A program made the position numbers and the translations under genes. A stretch of 64,000 nucleotides of DNA from Alphaproteobacteria bacterium (GTDB lineage: Bacteria; Pseudomonadota; Alphaproteobacteria; Micropepsales; Micropepsaceae): positions 1-64,000 of the forward strand of contig JAFKFG010000014.1 in assembly GCA_017307355.1 (NCBI GenBank), read 5' to 3'. Below are positions 1-7,701 of this stretch, piece by piece. The notes beneath the pieces are model-generated. The model saw only the letters and a program-made list of their open reading frames with translations, was not told where the DNA came from and did no database searches. The first letter of the stretch is position 1; the number at the start of each line of letters is the position of its first letter.

Positions 1-23
1 TGGTATTCCCCAAGAGGCCAGAC

Positions 24-1250
24 ATGGCCAACCTACTTTTGGAACGGGCCGCACACCAGGCCGCCGCGGCCACGCCGCGCGGCGTGCTGGAGCGCCTTTT
101 TACCCTTATGTTTCAAGGCTTTGTCTATAACCAGATCTGGGAAGATCCCAGCGTGGATCTGGATGCGCTGAAATTGCAGCCGCACCACAAGATCGTCACC
201 ATCGCTTCGGGCGGCTGCAATGTCCTGAACTATCTCACCGCCGCGCCGGCGAAAGTGATCGCGCTGGACCTCAATCCGCATCATGTGGCGCTGACAAGGT
301 TGAAGCTGGCGGCGCTGGAACATCTGCCCGATCACAAAAGCTTCTTCCGCTTTTTCGGCGATGCCTCCGACCCGCGCAATCTCGCGGCCTTCGATGCGCA
401 TATCCGCGACCGGCTGGATCCGGTGACCCGCGCCTATTGGCAGACATCGCACGGCATGCGGTCGCGCCGGCGCATCGAGATGTTCGCGCGCAATCTGTAT
501 CGTCACGGCCTTCTAGGCCGCTTCATCGGCTTGCTGCATGGCGTGGCGCGGCTGCACGGAAAGAAGCTGGAAGACATTCTGGAAGCCAAGACCTCGCGCG
601 AACAGCGCGACCTGTTCGACCAGGTGGTGGCGCCTTTGTTCGACAGCGCGCCGATCCGGCTGATTTCCAAATCGCCCGTGTCGCTTTACGCGCTGGGAAT
701 TCCGCCGGCGCAATATGACGCGCTGGTCTCGTCCGGCAATGGCGACGCGATGGCGGTGTTGCGCGAGCGGGTCGAACGGCTGGCCTGCGATTTCCCCATC
801 CGCGATAATTATTTCGCCTGGCAGGCGTTCGGCCGCGGCTATGACCTGGAGAGCCGCGAGGCGGTGCCCGATTACCTGAAGGCGGAAAATTACGCGGCAT
901 TGAAATCGCGCGTCGGATCGGTGTCGGTGCATCACGCCTCGCTGCTGGATTTCCTCAAGAGCCAGCCGCCCCAGTCGCTCGATCGCTTCGTCCTGCTGGA
1001 TGCCCAGGACTGGATGAACCCGGCGCAGCTGACCGCGCTTTGGACCGAGATCGACCGCACCGCCCATTCCCGCGATGCCCGGGTGATCTTCCGCACGGCG
1101 GGGGAAGCCAGCCCGCTGCCCCAGAAGCTGGCGCCCGACCTTCTGGCGCCCTGGCTTTATCATGAATGGCAGAGCCGGGTGCTGCATGCCCAGGACCGCT
1201 CCTCGATCTATGGCGGTTTCCATATCTATGCGCGCCGCCCCCTCTCCTGA
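24..1250 (+). CDS. btaA: S-adenosylmethionine:diacylglycerol 3-amino-3-carboxypropyltransferase (BtaA, DUF3419)
   Basis: First enzyme of betaine-lipid synthesis: it moves the 3-amino-3-carboxypropyl group of SAM onto diacylglycerol, giving diacylglyceryl-homoserine at the inner membrane. The 408-residue product has the DUF3419 layout, with an N-terminal YNQIWEDPSVD segment and a SAM-binding stretch around IASGGCNVLNYL (residues about 59-71) followed by ALDLNP. The length is normal for BtaA. The start is ATG at 24 with GAGGCC just upstream. The next gene begins inside its last 23 bases and encodes the matching N-methyltransferase, which strongly supports the call. In relatives the pathway replaces phospholipids under phosphate limitation; no Pho box can be judged because only 23 upstream bases are in the window. 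Confidence 0.9.
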   Translation: MANLLLERAAHQAAAATPRGVLERLFTLMFQGFVYNQIWEDPSVDLDALKLQPHHKIVTIASGGCNVLNYLTAAPAKVIALDLNPHHVALTRLKLAALEHLPDHKSFFRFFGDASDPRNLAAFDAHIRDRLDPVTRAYWQTSHGMRSRRRIEMFARNLYRHGLLGRFIGLLHGVARLHGKKLEDILEAKTSREQRDLFDQVVAPLFDSAPIRLISKSPVSLYALGIPPAQYDALVSSGNGDAMAVLRERVERLACDFPIRDNYFAWQAFGRGYDLESREAVPDYLKAENYAALKSRVGSVSVHHASLLDFLKSQPPQSLDRFVLLDAQDWMNPAQLTALWTEIDRTAHSRDARVIFRTAGEASPLPQKLAPDLLAPWLYHEWQSRVLHAQDRSSIYGGFHIYARRPLS

Positions 1251-1878
1251 CCCGCATGCCAGGCTGATGGACCGGGTCTACCGGCGTCAGCGGTATGTCT
1301 ATGATTTTACAAGAAGATATTATCTGTTCGGGCGCGACCGGCTGATCCGCGACTTGTCCCTGCGGCCCGGTGCCAGCCTGATCGAGGTGGGATGCGGCAC
1401 CGCCCGCAACCTGATCGCCATCGCCCGGGCCTATCCGGGGACCCGGCTCTATGGGCTGGATGCGTCGGAGGCCATGCTGGAAAGCGCCCGGATGGCCGTG
1501 CGGCGGGCCGGTCTGGAGCAGCGCATCTTCCTCAAACAGGGTTTGGCCGAAGATCTCGCCCCCGCGCAATTTGGGGTTGAAAACTTCGAAAATGTGCTTT
1601 TTTCCTACAGCCTTTCGATGATCCCGGACTGGCGGGGCGCGCTGGCGGCCGGGTCGGCGGCGCTGTCGCCTTCGGGCCGGCTTCACGTGGTGGATTTCGG
1701 CGACCTGACCGGGCTGGGAAAATTGGCCGAGCGGGCGATGCGGGGCTGGCTGACCTTATTTCACGTCACCCCCCGGGTCGAATTTCTTGCGGCGCTGGAA
1801 CGGGTTGCGGGAAAGACCGGCCATCTGACCCTGCTGTTCGGCCGCTATGCCTTCATTTTCTCCCAGGGGAAAATGTAA
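1228..1878 (+). CDS. btaB: Diacylglyceryl-homoserine N-methyltransferase (BtaB-like)
   Basis: Class I SAM-dependent methyltransferase of 216 residues, expected to trimethylate diacylglyceryl-homoserine to the betaine lipid DGTS. The N-terminus HARLMDRVYRRQRYVYD followed by TRRYYLFGRDRL is typical of BtaB. The SAM motif I is EVGCGTARN, followed by the acidic loop YGLDAS. The ATG at 1228 is chosen because it keeps this N-terminus; it overlaps the btaA stop by 23 bases, so translation is probably coupled. A later ATG at 1267 is possible. The adjacency to btaA is the main reason for the specific function rather than a generic methyltransferase. Confidence 0.86.
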   Translation: MRAAPSPDPHARLMDRVYRRQRYVYDFTRRYYLFGRDRLIRDLSLRPGASLIEVGCGTARNLIAIARAYPGTRLYGLDASEAMLESARMAVRRAGLEQRIFLKQGLAEDLAPAQFGVENFENVLFSYSLSMIPDWRGALAAGSAALSPSGRLHVVDFGDLTGLGKLAERAMRGWLTLFHVTPRVEFLAALERVAGKTGHLTLLFGRYAFIFSQGKM

Positions 1879-2076
1879 ACCGGGACGGGTTCCCTGGCTT
1901 CTGTTGCCCTTCGATCACAGCCTGCCGGTAAAACCTTGGAAAAAAGGCCGCATTCCGCCCCAAACCCGGGTCAGCGGTGGAGACATTTGCCGGCTTCGCC
2001 GTTATAAGCCGAGTATCGGATTTCTGTGGGTGGGGGGTTTCCTACCTGTCTGCATTTTTCAAGCGAGGGTAGAACA

Positions 2077-3147
2077 ATGAAAATTCGCATGTTGGCTTTG
2101 GCCGGCGTCGCGGCGGTGGCGTTAAGCGCGCCGGCGCATGCCGCTACCGAGGGTTGGTACCTCGGTCTGGGCGGCGGTTACGACAATATGCCAAGCGTCA
2201 ATACGAGGTCCGCGCCGTTCCCGACCGCTGGCGTTGTCCCGGTCCATTTCAGCGACAGCGGCATCGGCGTTGTTTCCTTCGGTTATTCCTGGGCCTCCGG
2301 TTTCCGCCTGGAAAACGAAGTCGGCTACACCTCGCATGACGTGAAAGCCACCGGCGGCGGCGCCGGTTCGGCCAGCGTCGTCAGCACCATGTTCAACCTC
2401 GTCTATGACATTCCGCTGGGCGATGTGTGGAAGCTGTCGCTCGGCGGCGGCGTCGGCGCCGGCAATGCCCGGATGCACGTCACCATTCCCGTCGGTGCGC
2501 AGGTTCTCGACTATGTGAAGGGCTCGCATACCTCGCTGGAATATCAGGCGATCGCGGGCATCGCGTATTCGCTCTCGCCGGACGTGGATCTGTTCGCGGA
2601 TTATCGCTATCGCGCCAACCAGAATGACGCGGTTTACAATTCGTCCTTTACGGCTCTCACGCCCATCAAGGTCGGCAATCTGACGGAGAACGCCGTGCTG
2701 GTCGGCTTGCGGTGGTTCATGTCGCCCCCGCCGCCCCCGCCGCCGCCTCCTCCGCCGCCTCCGCCTCCTCCGCCTCCTCCGCCGCCGCCTCCCCCGCCGC
2801 CGCCTCCGCCGCCGGCGAAGACCTACATCGTCTTCTTCGACTTCGATAAGTCGGACCTGACGGCGGAAGCGCAGTCGACCGTCACCCAGGCCGTGGCCGC
2901 CGCCAAGACGCTTGGCTCGGTCCGGATCATGGTCACCGGTCACACCGACACGATGGGCTCGGACAAGTACAACCAGGCTCTCTCGGTGCGCCGCGCCACG
3001 ACCGTCAAGGAAGAGATGGTCCGTCAGGGCTTGGGTTCGGACTCCATCGCGATCGAAGGCAAGTCCTTCCACGACCCGATGGTGCCCACGGGCCCGAATG
3101 TCCGCGAGCCGAAGAACCGCCGCGCGGTCATCGACCTGGGCGGCTGA
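2077..3147 (+). CDS. OmpA-family outer membrane protein with 30-proline linker
   Basis: A 356-residue envelope protein with three parts. Residues 1-21 are a signal peptide ending ALSAPAHA. Residues about 22-214 are a glycine- and aromatic-rich barrel of the OmpA/OprF type, starting EGWYLGLGGGYD. Residues 217-246 are 30 consecutive prolines. From about 248 comes an OmpA C-terminal peptidoglycan-binding domain with FFDFDKSDL, the TGHTDTMGSDKYN motif, LSVRRA and a final NRRAVIDL. It should anchor the outer membrane to peptidoglycan. The start ATG at 2077 follows GAGGGTAGAACA. No -35/-10 pair is convincing in the 198-base gap upstream. The 3' end and terminator are duplicated directly downstream. 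Confidence 0.9.
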   Translation: MKIRMLALAGVAAVALSAPAHAATEGWYLGLGGGYDNMPSVNTRSAPFPTAGVVPVHFSDSGIGVVSFGYSWASGFRLENEVGYTSHDVKATGGGAGSASVVSTMFNLVYDIPLGDVWKLSLGGGVGAGNARMHVTIPVGAQVLDYVKGSHTSLEYQAIAGIAYSLSPDVDLFADYRYRANQNDAVYNSSFTALTPIKVGNLTENAVLVGLRWFMSPPPPPPPPPPPPPPPPPPPPPPPPPPPPPPAKTYIVFFDFDKSDLTAEAQSTVTQAVAAAKTLGSVRIMVTGHTDTMGSDKYNQALSVRRATTVKEEMVRQGLGSDSIAIEGKSFHDPMVPTGPNVREPKNRRAVIDLGG

Positions 3148-3170
3148 TAACGCCTCCATCTGAAGCAAAA

Positions 3171-3203
3171 GGGGCCGGTCGTAAGACCGGCCCCTTCTTT
3201 TTG
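3171..3203 (+). terminator. Intrinsic terminator 1 of the OmpA-like gene
   Basis: A perfect 10-bp stem (3171-3180 with 3185-3194) closed by a GTAA loop of GNRA type and followed by TTCTTTTT. It lies 23 bases after the stop codon. Confidence 0.88.
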
Positions 3204-3295
3204 TCAGCGCGGCTTTTTATGGGTGCTCTGGCTCGCGCCTACGCACATGCGGTCATCGACCTGGGCGGCCGATAACGCCTCCATCTGAAGCAAAA

Positions 3296-3324
3296 GGGCC
3301 GGTCGAAAGACCGGCCCTTTTTTT
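3296..3324 (+). terminator. Intrinsic terminator 2, duplicated copy
   Basis: A 9-bp stem (3296-3304 with 3309-3317), a GAAA loop and seven T residues. It is a second copy of the terminator at 3171. The stem is one base pair shorter on both sides, so pairing is preserved. Confidence 0.85.
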
Positions 3325-3386
3325 CATGCGCTATCTGAACTCGACAACAAGCCCCTCTGCCCTGGAAGGCAATGGCAAGCACTAGC

Positions 3387-3462
3387 TTTCTTCCCCCGCG
3401 CGGCGGAGCCGCTGGTGGGGGAAGATGTCTCTGAGCGCTTGCGCGAAAGAGACAGATGGGGG
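3387..3462 (-). repeat. Palindromic intergenic element, A unit
   Basis: About 76 bases with the A-unit signature read on the minus strand: it begins CCCCCATCTGTCTC and ends GGGGGAAGAAA, with two internal hairpins. It starts one base after the stop codon of the minus-strand gene at 3464-4039. Related copies are listed elsewhere in this table. Confidence 0.85.
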
Positions 3463-3463
3463 C

Positions 3464-4039
3464 TTAAGGAAAAAGACTCGGATCGCCCGGCAGCGCGGGG
3501 CGCGGCTTGGGTTGGACGGCCGAGCCCGCCGCGACGCCTTGCAAGCTCACGGAAACCCGCACCTCGCAGGCATTGACCGGATTGTCCTCATAAACCGGAA
3601 CCCCGGCGACGAAATCTTCCAGCACCGGCTTGTCGGGCGCCAGCGCGGCGGCGAACACGATCTGGGCGGTCTTGCAGAAATTCTCCGCCGCGCCCGGGAC
3701 GGTACGGCGCTGCTCGGCATGGGCGATGGCGCGTGTCTTGTAGGAATCATAAGCGGCATTGCCCTTGGCGGTGCCGTTCAGCCGCTTGAACATGGCCAGC
3801 ATCTCGGCGTCCGAACGCCGCAATTCCTTGGCGAAGACGGTCTGGAACCGGTTGTACAGCGCGGTTTCCTGGGGGCCGCAGGCCAGGGCCGCATCCGTGA
3901 GTTCCTGATGCACCGCCGAAACCTGAATCGCCGAAATTTCCGCTTCGGTGGCGCAAGCCGCCCCCTTGGCTTCGGCAAGGGTTGCGCTGGTAAAACACAA
4001 AAGGGTGGCGCAGGCGCCAGCCCGGAAAGTTTTCGTCAT
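3464..4039 (-). CDS. Secreted protein of unknown function
   Basis: A 191-residue protein I do not recognise. Residues 1-24 form a clear signal peptide (basic MTKTFRAG, hydrophobic core, cleavage near LAEA-KGAA). The mature part is mostly helical and alanine-rich with four cysteines (ACATEAE, LACGPQ, FCKTAQ, ACEVRVS) that could form two disulfides in the periplasm. The C-terminus is proline-rich (KPRPALPGDPSLFP). It is a single-gene unit. The start is the first ATG that gives an intact signal peptide. An A-type palindromic element follows directly after its stop codon. Confidence 0.65.
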   Translation of the reverse strand: MTKTFRAGACATLLCFTSATLAEAKGAACATEAEISAIQVSAVHQELTDAALACGPQETALYNRFQTVFAKELRRSDAEMLAMFKRLNGTAKGNAAYDSYKTRAIAHAEQRRTVPGAAENFCKTAQIVFAAALAPDKPVLEDFVAGVPVYEDNPVNACEVRVSVSLQGVAAGSAVQPKPRPALPGDPSLFP

Positions 4040-4212
4040 CAGTGCTTTCTCGCGTTGTGCGCCCGCCCAGGCCAGGCATCCTATGGTCTGTGTACCGATC
4101 TTTCCAGAAGATCCTTACCGGACCGCAAAAGCCCCCCGCGCCGACAAGGCCCATGCAACGATGAGGGGCGGCCCCGCGTTTTCAGTCTGTCATCCTGCCG
4201 GGTTCCGGCGCC

Positions 4213-4533
4213 ATGAAAACCGGGCTTTTATTGTTGACGTGCCTGTGCGGAGCGGTCCTGGGAACTCCCGCCTTCGCCGCGTCCATCCCGACCCAGAGCC
4301 ATGTGGCCGGCATCCTGCAATATCCGGGGGCGCCCAAGCCGGTCGCCGACGATCCCCGTCCGTCTCCTTACGCCATGACCTATGTGGAAGAAGCCGCCCG
4401 CCAGCTGGGGGTCAAGAATGGGCGGATGGATGTTTTTTCCACCCAATCTTCCTCCAGCTACATGCCCAGCATCAGCGGAGGCCTTGGCAGCGATGGCGCC
4501 ATGTTGCGGCTGAGATGGCACCCGGGCGAATAG
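4213..4533 (+). CDS. Small secreted protein of unknown function
   Basis: A 106-residue protein with a signal peptide MKTGLLLLTCLCGAVLG ending TPAFA-ASIP. The mature region has a proline-rich patch (PGAPKPVADDPRPSP) and a serine-rich stretch (FSTQSSSSYMPSIS) but no recognised domain. The start ATG at 4213 is placed by the signal peptide; the upstream GGGTTCCGGCGCC gives only a weak ribosome site. It reads toward asd but is separated from it by 82 bases, so co-transcription is uncertain. Confidence 0.55.
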   Translation: MKTGLLLLTCLCGAVLGTPAFAASIPTQSHVAGILQYPGAPKPVADDPRPSPYAMTYVEEAARQLGVKNGRMDVFSTQSSSSYMPSISGGLGSDGAMLRLRWHPGE

Positions 4534-4615
4534 CGCGCGCGAAGCCCGGCGATAAAGAACTAGCCGGTTCCCCCCCTTTTTAGTATTGCTCCCGAAGTTC
4601 CGCGGGAGATTGGAC

Positions 4616-5635
4616 ATGGCCTACAAAATCGCCGTCGTCGGCGCCACCGGCAATGTCGGACGTGAGATGTTGTCCGTGCTGGCCGAGCGCCAGTTTCCCA
4701 TCAGCGAAGTGGTGGCATTGGCCTCGACCCGGTCGGTGGGAACCGAAGTGTCCTTCGGCGACCATACGCTGAAGGTCAAGGCGCTGGATTATTACGACTT
4801 CAAGGGCACGGACATCTGCCTGATGTCGGCGGGCGGCACCATTTCCAAGGAATGGTCGCCCAAGATCGCCGCCCAGGGCCCCATCGTGATCGACAATTCC
4901 AGCGCCTGGCGCATGGACCGCCAAGTGCCGCTGGTGGTGCCGGAGGTGAATGCCGACGCGCTGAACGACATCAAGAAGGGCATCGTCGCCAATCCCAACT
5001 GCTCGACCGCCCAGCTGGTGGTGGCGCTGAAGCCGCTGCACGACCATGCCGTGATCAAGCGGGCGGTGATCTCCACCTATCAGTCGGTGTCCGGCGCGGG
5101 CAAGGAAGCGATGGACGAGCTGTTCCGCCAGACCCGCGCCGTGTTCGTGGCCGATCCCGTCGAAGTCGAGAAGTTCACCAAGCAGATCGCCTTCAACGTC
5201 ATTCCCCATATCGATGTCTTCCTGGACTCCGGTTACACCAAGGAAGAATGGAAGATGATGGTGGAAACCCAGAAGATCCTGGATCCCGACATTCAAGTCA
5301 CCGCCACCTGCGTGCGCGTTCCGGTTTTCGTCAGCCACAGCGAAGCGGTGAATCTGGAATTCGAAAAGCCCATCACCGCTGAAAAGGCCCGCGCCTTGCT
5401 ACGCGAAGCGCCGGGCGTGCTGGTGGTCGACAAGCGCGAGGATGGCGGCTACGCCACGCCGATCGAATGCGCCGGCGAAGACGCGACCTATGTCAGCCGC
5501 ATCCGCAAGGATCCCACGGTCGAGAACGGCCTGTCGCTGTGGATCGTCTCGGACAATCTGCGCAAGGGCGCAGCCCTCAACGCGGTGCAGATCGCCGAAT
5601 GCCTGGTCAACCGCAAACTGCTCAGGGCCGCGTGA
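4616..5635 (+). CDS. asd: Aspartate-semialdehyde dehydrogenase
   Basis: Reduces aspartyl-4-phosphate to aspartate semialdehyde with NADPH, the branch point to lysine/diaminopimelate, threonine and methionine. The 339-residue protein has the NADP-binding VVGATGNVGREM at residues 7-18 and the catalytic cysteine Cys129 in NPNCSTAQ. It also has the SVSGAGKEAMDEL substrate region and the FVSHSEAVNLEF segment after the cysteine domain. The start ATG at 4616 follows GGGAGA; a longer frame from 4586 lacks such a site. Its stop overlaps the start of the DUF1330 gene by one base (TGATG), so the two are probably co-translated. Confidence 0.95.
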   Translation: MAYKIAVVGATGNVGREMLSVLAERQFPISEVVALASTRSVGTEVSFGDHTLKVKALDYYDFKGTDICLMSAGGTISKEWSPKIAAQGPIVIDNSSAWRMDRQVPLVVPEVNADALNDIKKGIVANPNCSTAQLVVALKPLHDHAVIKRAVISTYQSVSGAGKEAMDELFRQTRAVFVADPVEVEKFTKQIAFNVIPHIDVFLDSGYTKEEWKMMVETQKILDPDIQVTATCVRVPVFVSHSEAVNLEFEKPITAEKARALLREAPGVLVVDKREDGGYATPIECAGEDATYVSRIRKDPTVENGLSLWIVSDNLRKGAALNAVQIAECLVNRKLLRAA

Positions 5636-5922
5636 TGGCAAAGGGCTATTGGATCGCGCGCATCGATGTCGCGGATGCGGAGACTTACAAATCCTATGTC
5701 GCGGCGGCGACCCCGGCCTATCAGAAATATGGCGCGAAATTCCTGGTGCGCGGCGGGCGCTGCGAAGGGGTGGAAGGCCCGGCGCGCGGCCGCAATGTGG
5801 TGATCGAATTCGAAAGCTATGACGTCGCCTTGGCCTGCTACCGCTCCGCGGAATATCAAGCGGCGGCCGAATTCCGCCGCAAGGCCAGCATGGGTGAAAT
5901 ACTCGTGGTGGAAGGGGCGTGA
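5635..5922 (+). CDS. DUF1330 family protein
   Basis: A 95-residue protein of the DUF1330 ferredoxin-like alpha/beta-barrel family, whose biochemical role is not established. It begins MAKGYWIARIDV, contains YVAAATPAYQKYGAKFLVRGG and ends with the family's ASMGEILVVEG. The ATG shares its A with the asd stop codon. DUF1330 proteins are often monooxygenase-like in fold, but no catalytic residue can be named here. Confidence 0.88.
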   Translation: MAKGYWIARIDVADAETYKSYVAAATPAYQKYGAKFLVRGGRCEGVEGPARGRNVVIEFESYDVALACYRSAEYQAAAEFRRKASMGEILVVEGA

Positions 5923-5933
5923 CTTTTTTCTCT

Positions 5934-6008
5934 CCCCCAACTGTCTTCCTCAGGCAAGCCTTCGGAAGACATCTTCCCCCGTTAGGCCTTCGGCCACGGG
6001 GGAAGAAA
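5934..6008 (+). repeat. Palindromic intergenic element, A unit
   Basis: About 75 bases beginning CCCCCAACTGTCTTCC and ending GGGGGAAGAAA, located 11 bases after the DUF1330 stop. The inner hairpin is built on GGCCTTCGGCC and the outer one on TTCC/GGAA arms. Confidence 0.85.
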
Positions 6009-6029
6009 GCCAATGTTTGGATCTGACAT

Positions 6030-7172
6030 TTGCTGATAGCGCGCTACCGGCGGGCGTTGGCGGAGGGCGCACTCAAGCCCGATCCCGCGCAACAGGCAAC
6101 CGTCGAAAAGCTGGGTGCCCTGGCCCGTCATCTGGCCAAATACCGTCCGGGGCGGCTTTCCTTGTTCGGCCGCGCAAAACCGCCCCGCGGACTTTACATC
6201 TGGGGCGATGTCGGACGGGGCAAATCCATGCTGATGGATTTGTTCTTCGAAGACGCCGCCACCGAGCCCAAGCGCCGCGTGCATTTCAACGCCTTCATGG
6301 CCGACGTCCATGCCCGGTTGCATGCCGAGCGGGCCAAGCCGGAGGTCAGCGATCCCATCCCTTCGGTGGCGCGCGCATTGGCAAACGAAGCGCGCCTGCT
6401 CTGCTTCGATGAATTTCAGGTCACCGATGTGGCCGACGCGATGATCCTGGGCCGGTTGTTCGAGCAGTTGCTGGAAGCGGGCACGGTGATCGTGGCGACC
6501 AGCAATGTCGCGCCGGAGAATTTGTATGAAGGCGGCCTCAACCGGCAGCTGTTCCTGCCTTTCATTGCCTTGATCCAGACCCGGCTGGACGTGCTGCGGC
6601 TGAGCGGCCCGGTCGATTACCGCCTGCACCGGCTCTCCGGGCATCCGGTTTATTTGATGCCATTGTCGCGCGAGACCGGCGCGGCGATGGATGCCGCCTG
6701 GCGGCGCCTGACCGACAGCGCCCGCGGCAAGCCCATGCGCCTGACGGTTTTCGGCCGTAGCTTGCTGGTGCCGGAAGCGGCGCGCGGCGTGGCGCGCTTT
6801 TCTTTCGCCGATCTTTGCGAGAAGCCGCTGGCGGCGGCGGATTATCTGGAGATCGCCCGCCAATTCCATACCGTGCTGGTCGACCGCATCCCCGTCCTCG
6901 ATCCGGCCCACCGCGACGTTGCTCGGCGCTTTATGCTTCTGATCGACACGCTTTATGACCAGGGTGTGAAACTGATCTGTTCGGCGGAAGCCACGCCCGG
7001 CCAGCTTTATCCGGCCGGCGACGGCGCCGAAGCTTTCCGCCGCACCGCATCGCGCCTTGCCGAAATGCAGAGCGACGACTATCTACGCAAAGGTCACGGA
7101 ATTTCTTCCCGTGAGGCCGATCAGCAAAGCTCCGGTGGAGCTTTGCCGGCCGAACGAAGGGCTCCGCTCTGA
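6030..7172 (+). CDS. zapE: AFG1-like ATPase, cell division protein ZapE
   Basis: A 380-residue AAA-type ATPase of the AFG1/ZapE family, which in bacteria acts at the constricting Z ring. The Walker A motif is WGDVGRGKS with Lys65, Walker B is LCFDEFQVTDV, and the family signature VATSNVAPENLYEGGLNRQLFLPF (quoted here only in part as SNVAPENLYEGGL) is present. The start is TTG at 6030; no in-frame ATG exists and a stop lies just upstream. The last ~25 residues (after SDDYLRKGHG) look non-homologous and are encoded by a stretch containing a 9-bp hairpin at 7125-7145, so the true conserved protein may have ended earlier. Confidence 0.86.
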   Translation: MLIARYRRALAEGALKPDPAQQATVEKLGALARHLAKYRPGRLSLFGRAKPPRGLYIWGDVGRGKSMLMDLFFEDAATEPKRRVHFNAFMADVHARLHAERAKPEVSDPIPSVARALANEARLLCFDEFQVTDVADAMILGRLFEQLLEAGTVIVATSNVAPENLYEGGLNRQLFLPFIALIQTRLDVLRLSGPVDYRLHRLSGHPVYLMPLSRETGAAMDAAWRRLTDSARGKPMRLTVFGRSLLVPEAARGVARFSFADLCEKPLAAADYLEIARQFHTVLVDRIPVLDPAHRDVARRFMLLIDTLYDQGVKLICSAEATPGQLYPAGDGAEAFRRTASRLAEMQSDDYLRKGHGISSREADQQSSGGALPAERRAPL

Positions 7173-7193
7173 AATAAGGGCAGGAAACTCCTC

Positions 7194-7601
7194 ATGCTTG
7201 AGAACGTCTATTGGGCCTGCGGCTTCATTCTGGCCTGCATTCTGCTCTTCCGGTTCGGGCTTCCGGTGCTGCGGCGCTTCGATGCGGAAAATGTGGCGCG
7301 CATCGCCCGGCAGGAAGAGGACAAATCCGATCCCGCCGCCCATATCCGCCACGCGCTTGAAGCCGCCGAAGAACAGGTCGAGCCGGTGACGGAAATCAAG
7401 GTCGGCAGCGCCGTGCAGTATCTTTTCGAAGCACAGGTCTTCACCAGCCGCGACGATGCCGAAGAAGCCCGCGCCAACCGCATCGGCACCATCGCACGTC
7501 GCTTTTATGCGGAATTGCCCCAAGCCTTGGCGGGCCGCGAAACCCGCGCGCCCTTGTCGGCGCGCGAACGCGCCGCCCGGCGCTGGCGGAGTCGTAACTG
7601 A
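7194..7601 (+). CDS. Small single-pass membrane protein of unknown function
   Basis: A 135-residue protein with one N-terminal membrane helix (YWACGFILACILLFRFG, residues about 6-22). It is followed by a charged cytoplasmic tail with an EEDKSDPAAHIRHALEAAEE helix and a basic C-terminus (RERAARRWRSRN). No domain was recognised. The start ATG at 7194 lies 21 bases after the zapE stop and is preceded by GGGCAGGAAAC, so it may be co-transcribed with zapE. The stop is followed immediately by a B-type palindromic element. Confidence 0.6.
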   Translation: MLENVYWACGFILACILLFRFGLPVLRRFDAENVARIARQEEDKSDPAAHIRHALEAAEEQVEPVTEIKVGSAVQYLFEAQVFTSRDDAEEARANRIGTIARRFYAELPQALAGRETRAPLSARERAARRWRSRN

Positions 7602-7701
7602 CCCCCTCCGTCTCTTTCGCGCAAGCGCTCAGAGACACCTCCCCCTTCGGCGCGCTGACGCGCGCAAGGGGGAGGCAGGCCTTGACCAAGCCTCGGCAGG
7701 C
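7602..7701 (-). repeat. Palindromic intergenic element, B unit, filling a convergent gap
   Basis: The whole 100-base space between two convergent stop codons (7601 and 7702) is one B unit. It starts CCCCCTCCGTCTCTTTCGC next to one stop, carries the CACCTCCCCC/GGGGGAGG pair around a GCGCGC hairpin, and ends with the linker-like CCTCGGCAGGCTTAGG. Confidence 0.8.

Larger units (their letters stand above)
3124..3324 (+). repeat. Tandem duplication of the ompA-like 3' tail plus terminator
   Basis: The last seven codons, the stop region, the spacer CGCCTCCATCTGAAGCAAAA and the terminator hairpin (3124-3203) recur at 3249-3324 with a period of about 125 bases. In the second copy the stop TGA has become CGA, and the coding remnant is not attached to any gene. 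Confidence 0.9.

Noticed and set aside
1879..2076. Promoter of the OmpA-like gene
   Set aside because: TTGCCG and TATAAG are visible but only 10 bases apart, so no site is claimed.
2122..3168. Arginine-run protein on the strand opposite the OmpA-like gene
   Set aside because: The poly-arginine is simply the complement of the proline codons; the plus strand has signal peptide, OmpA domain and terminator.
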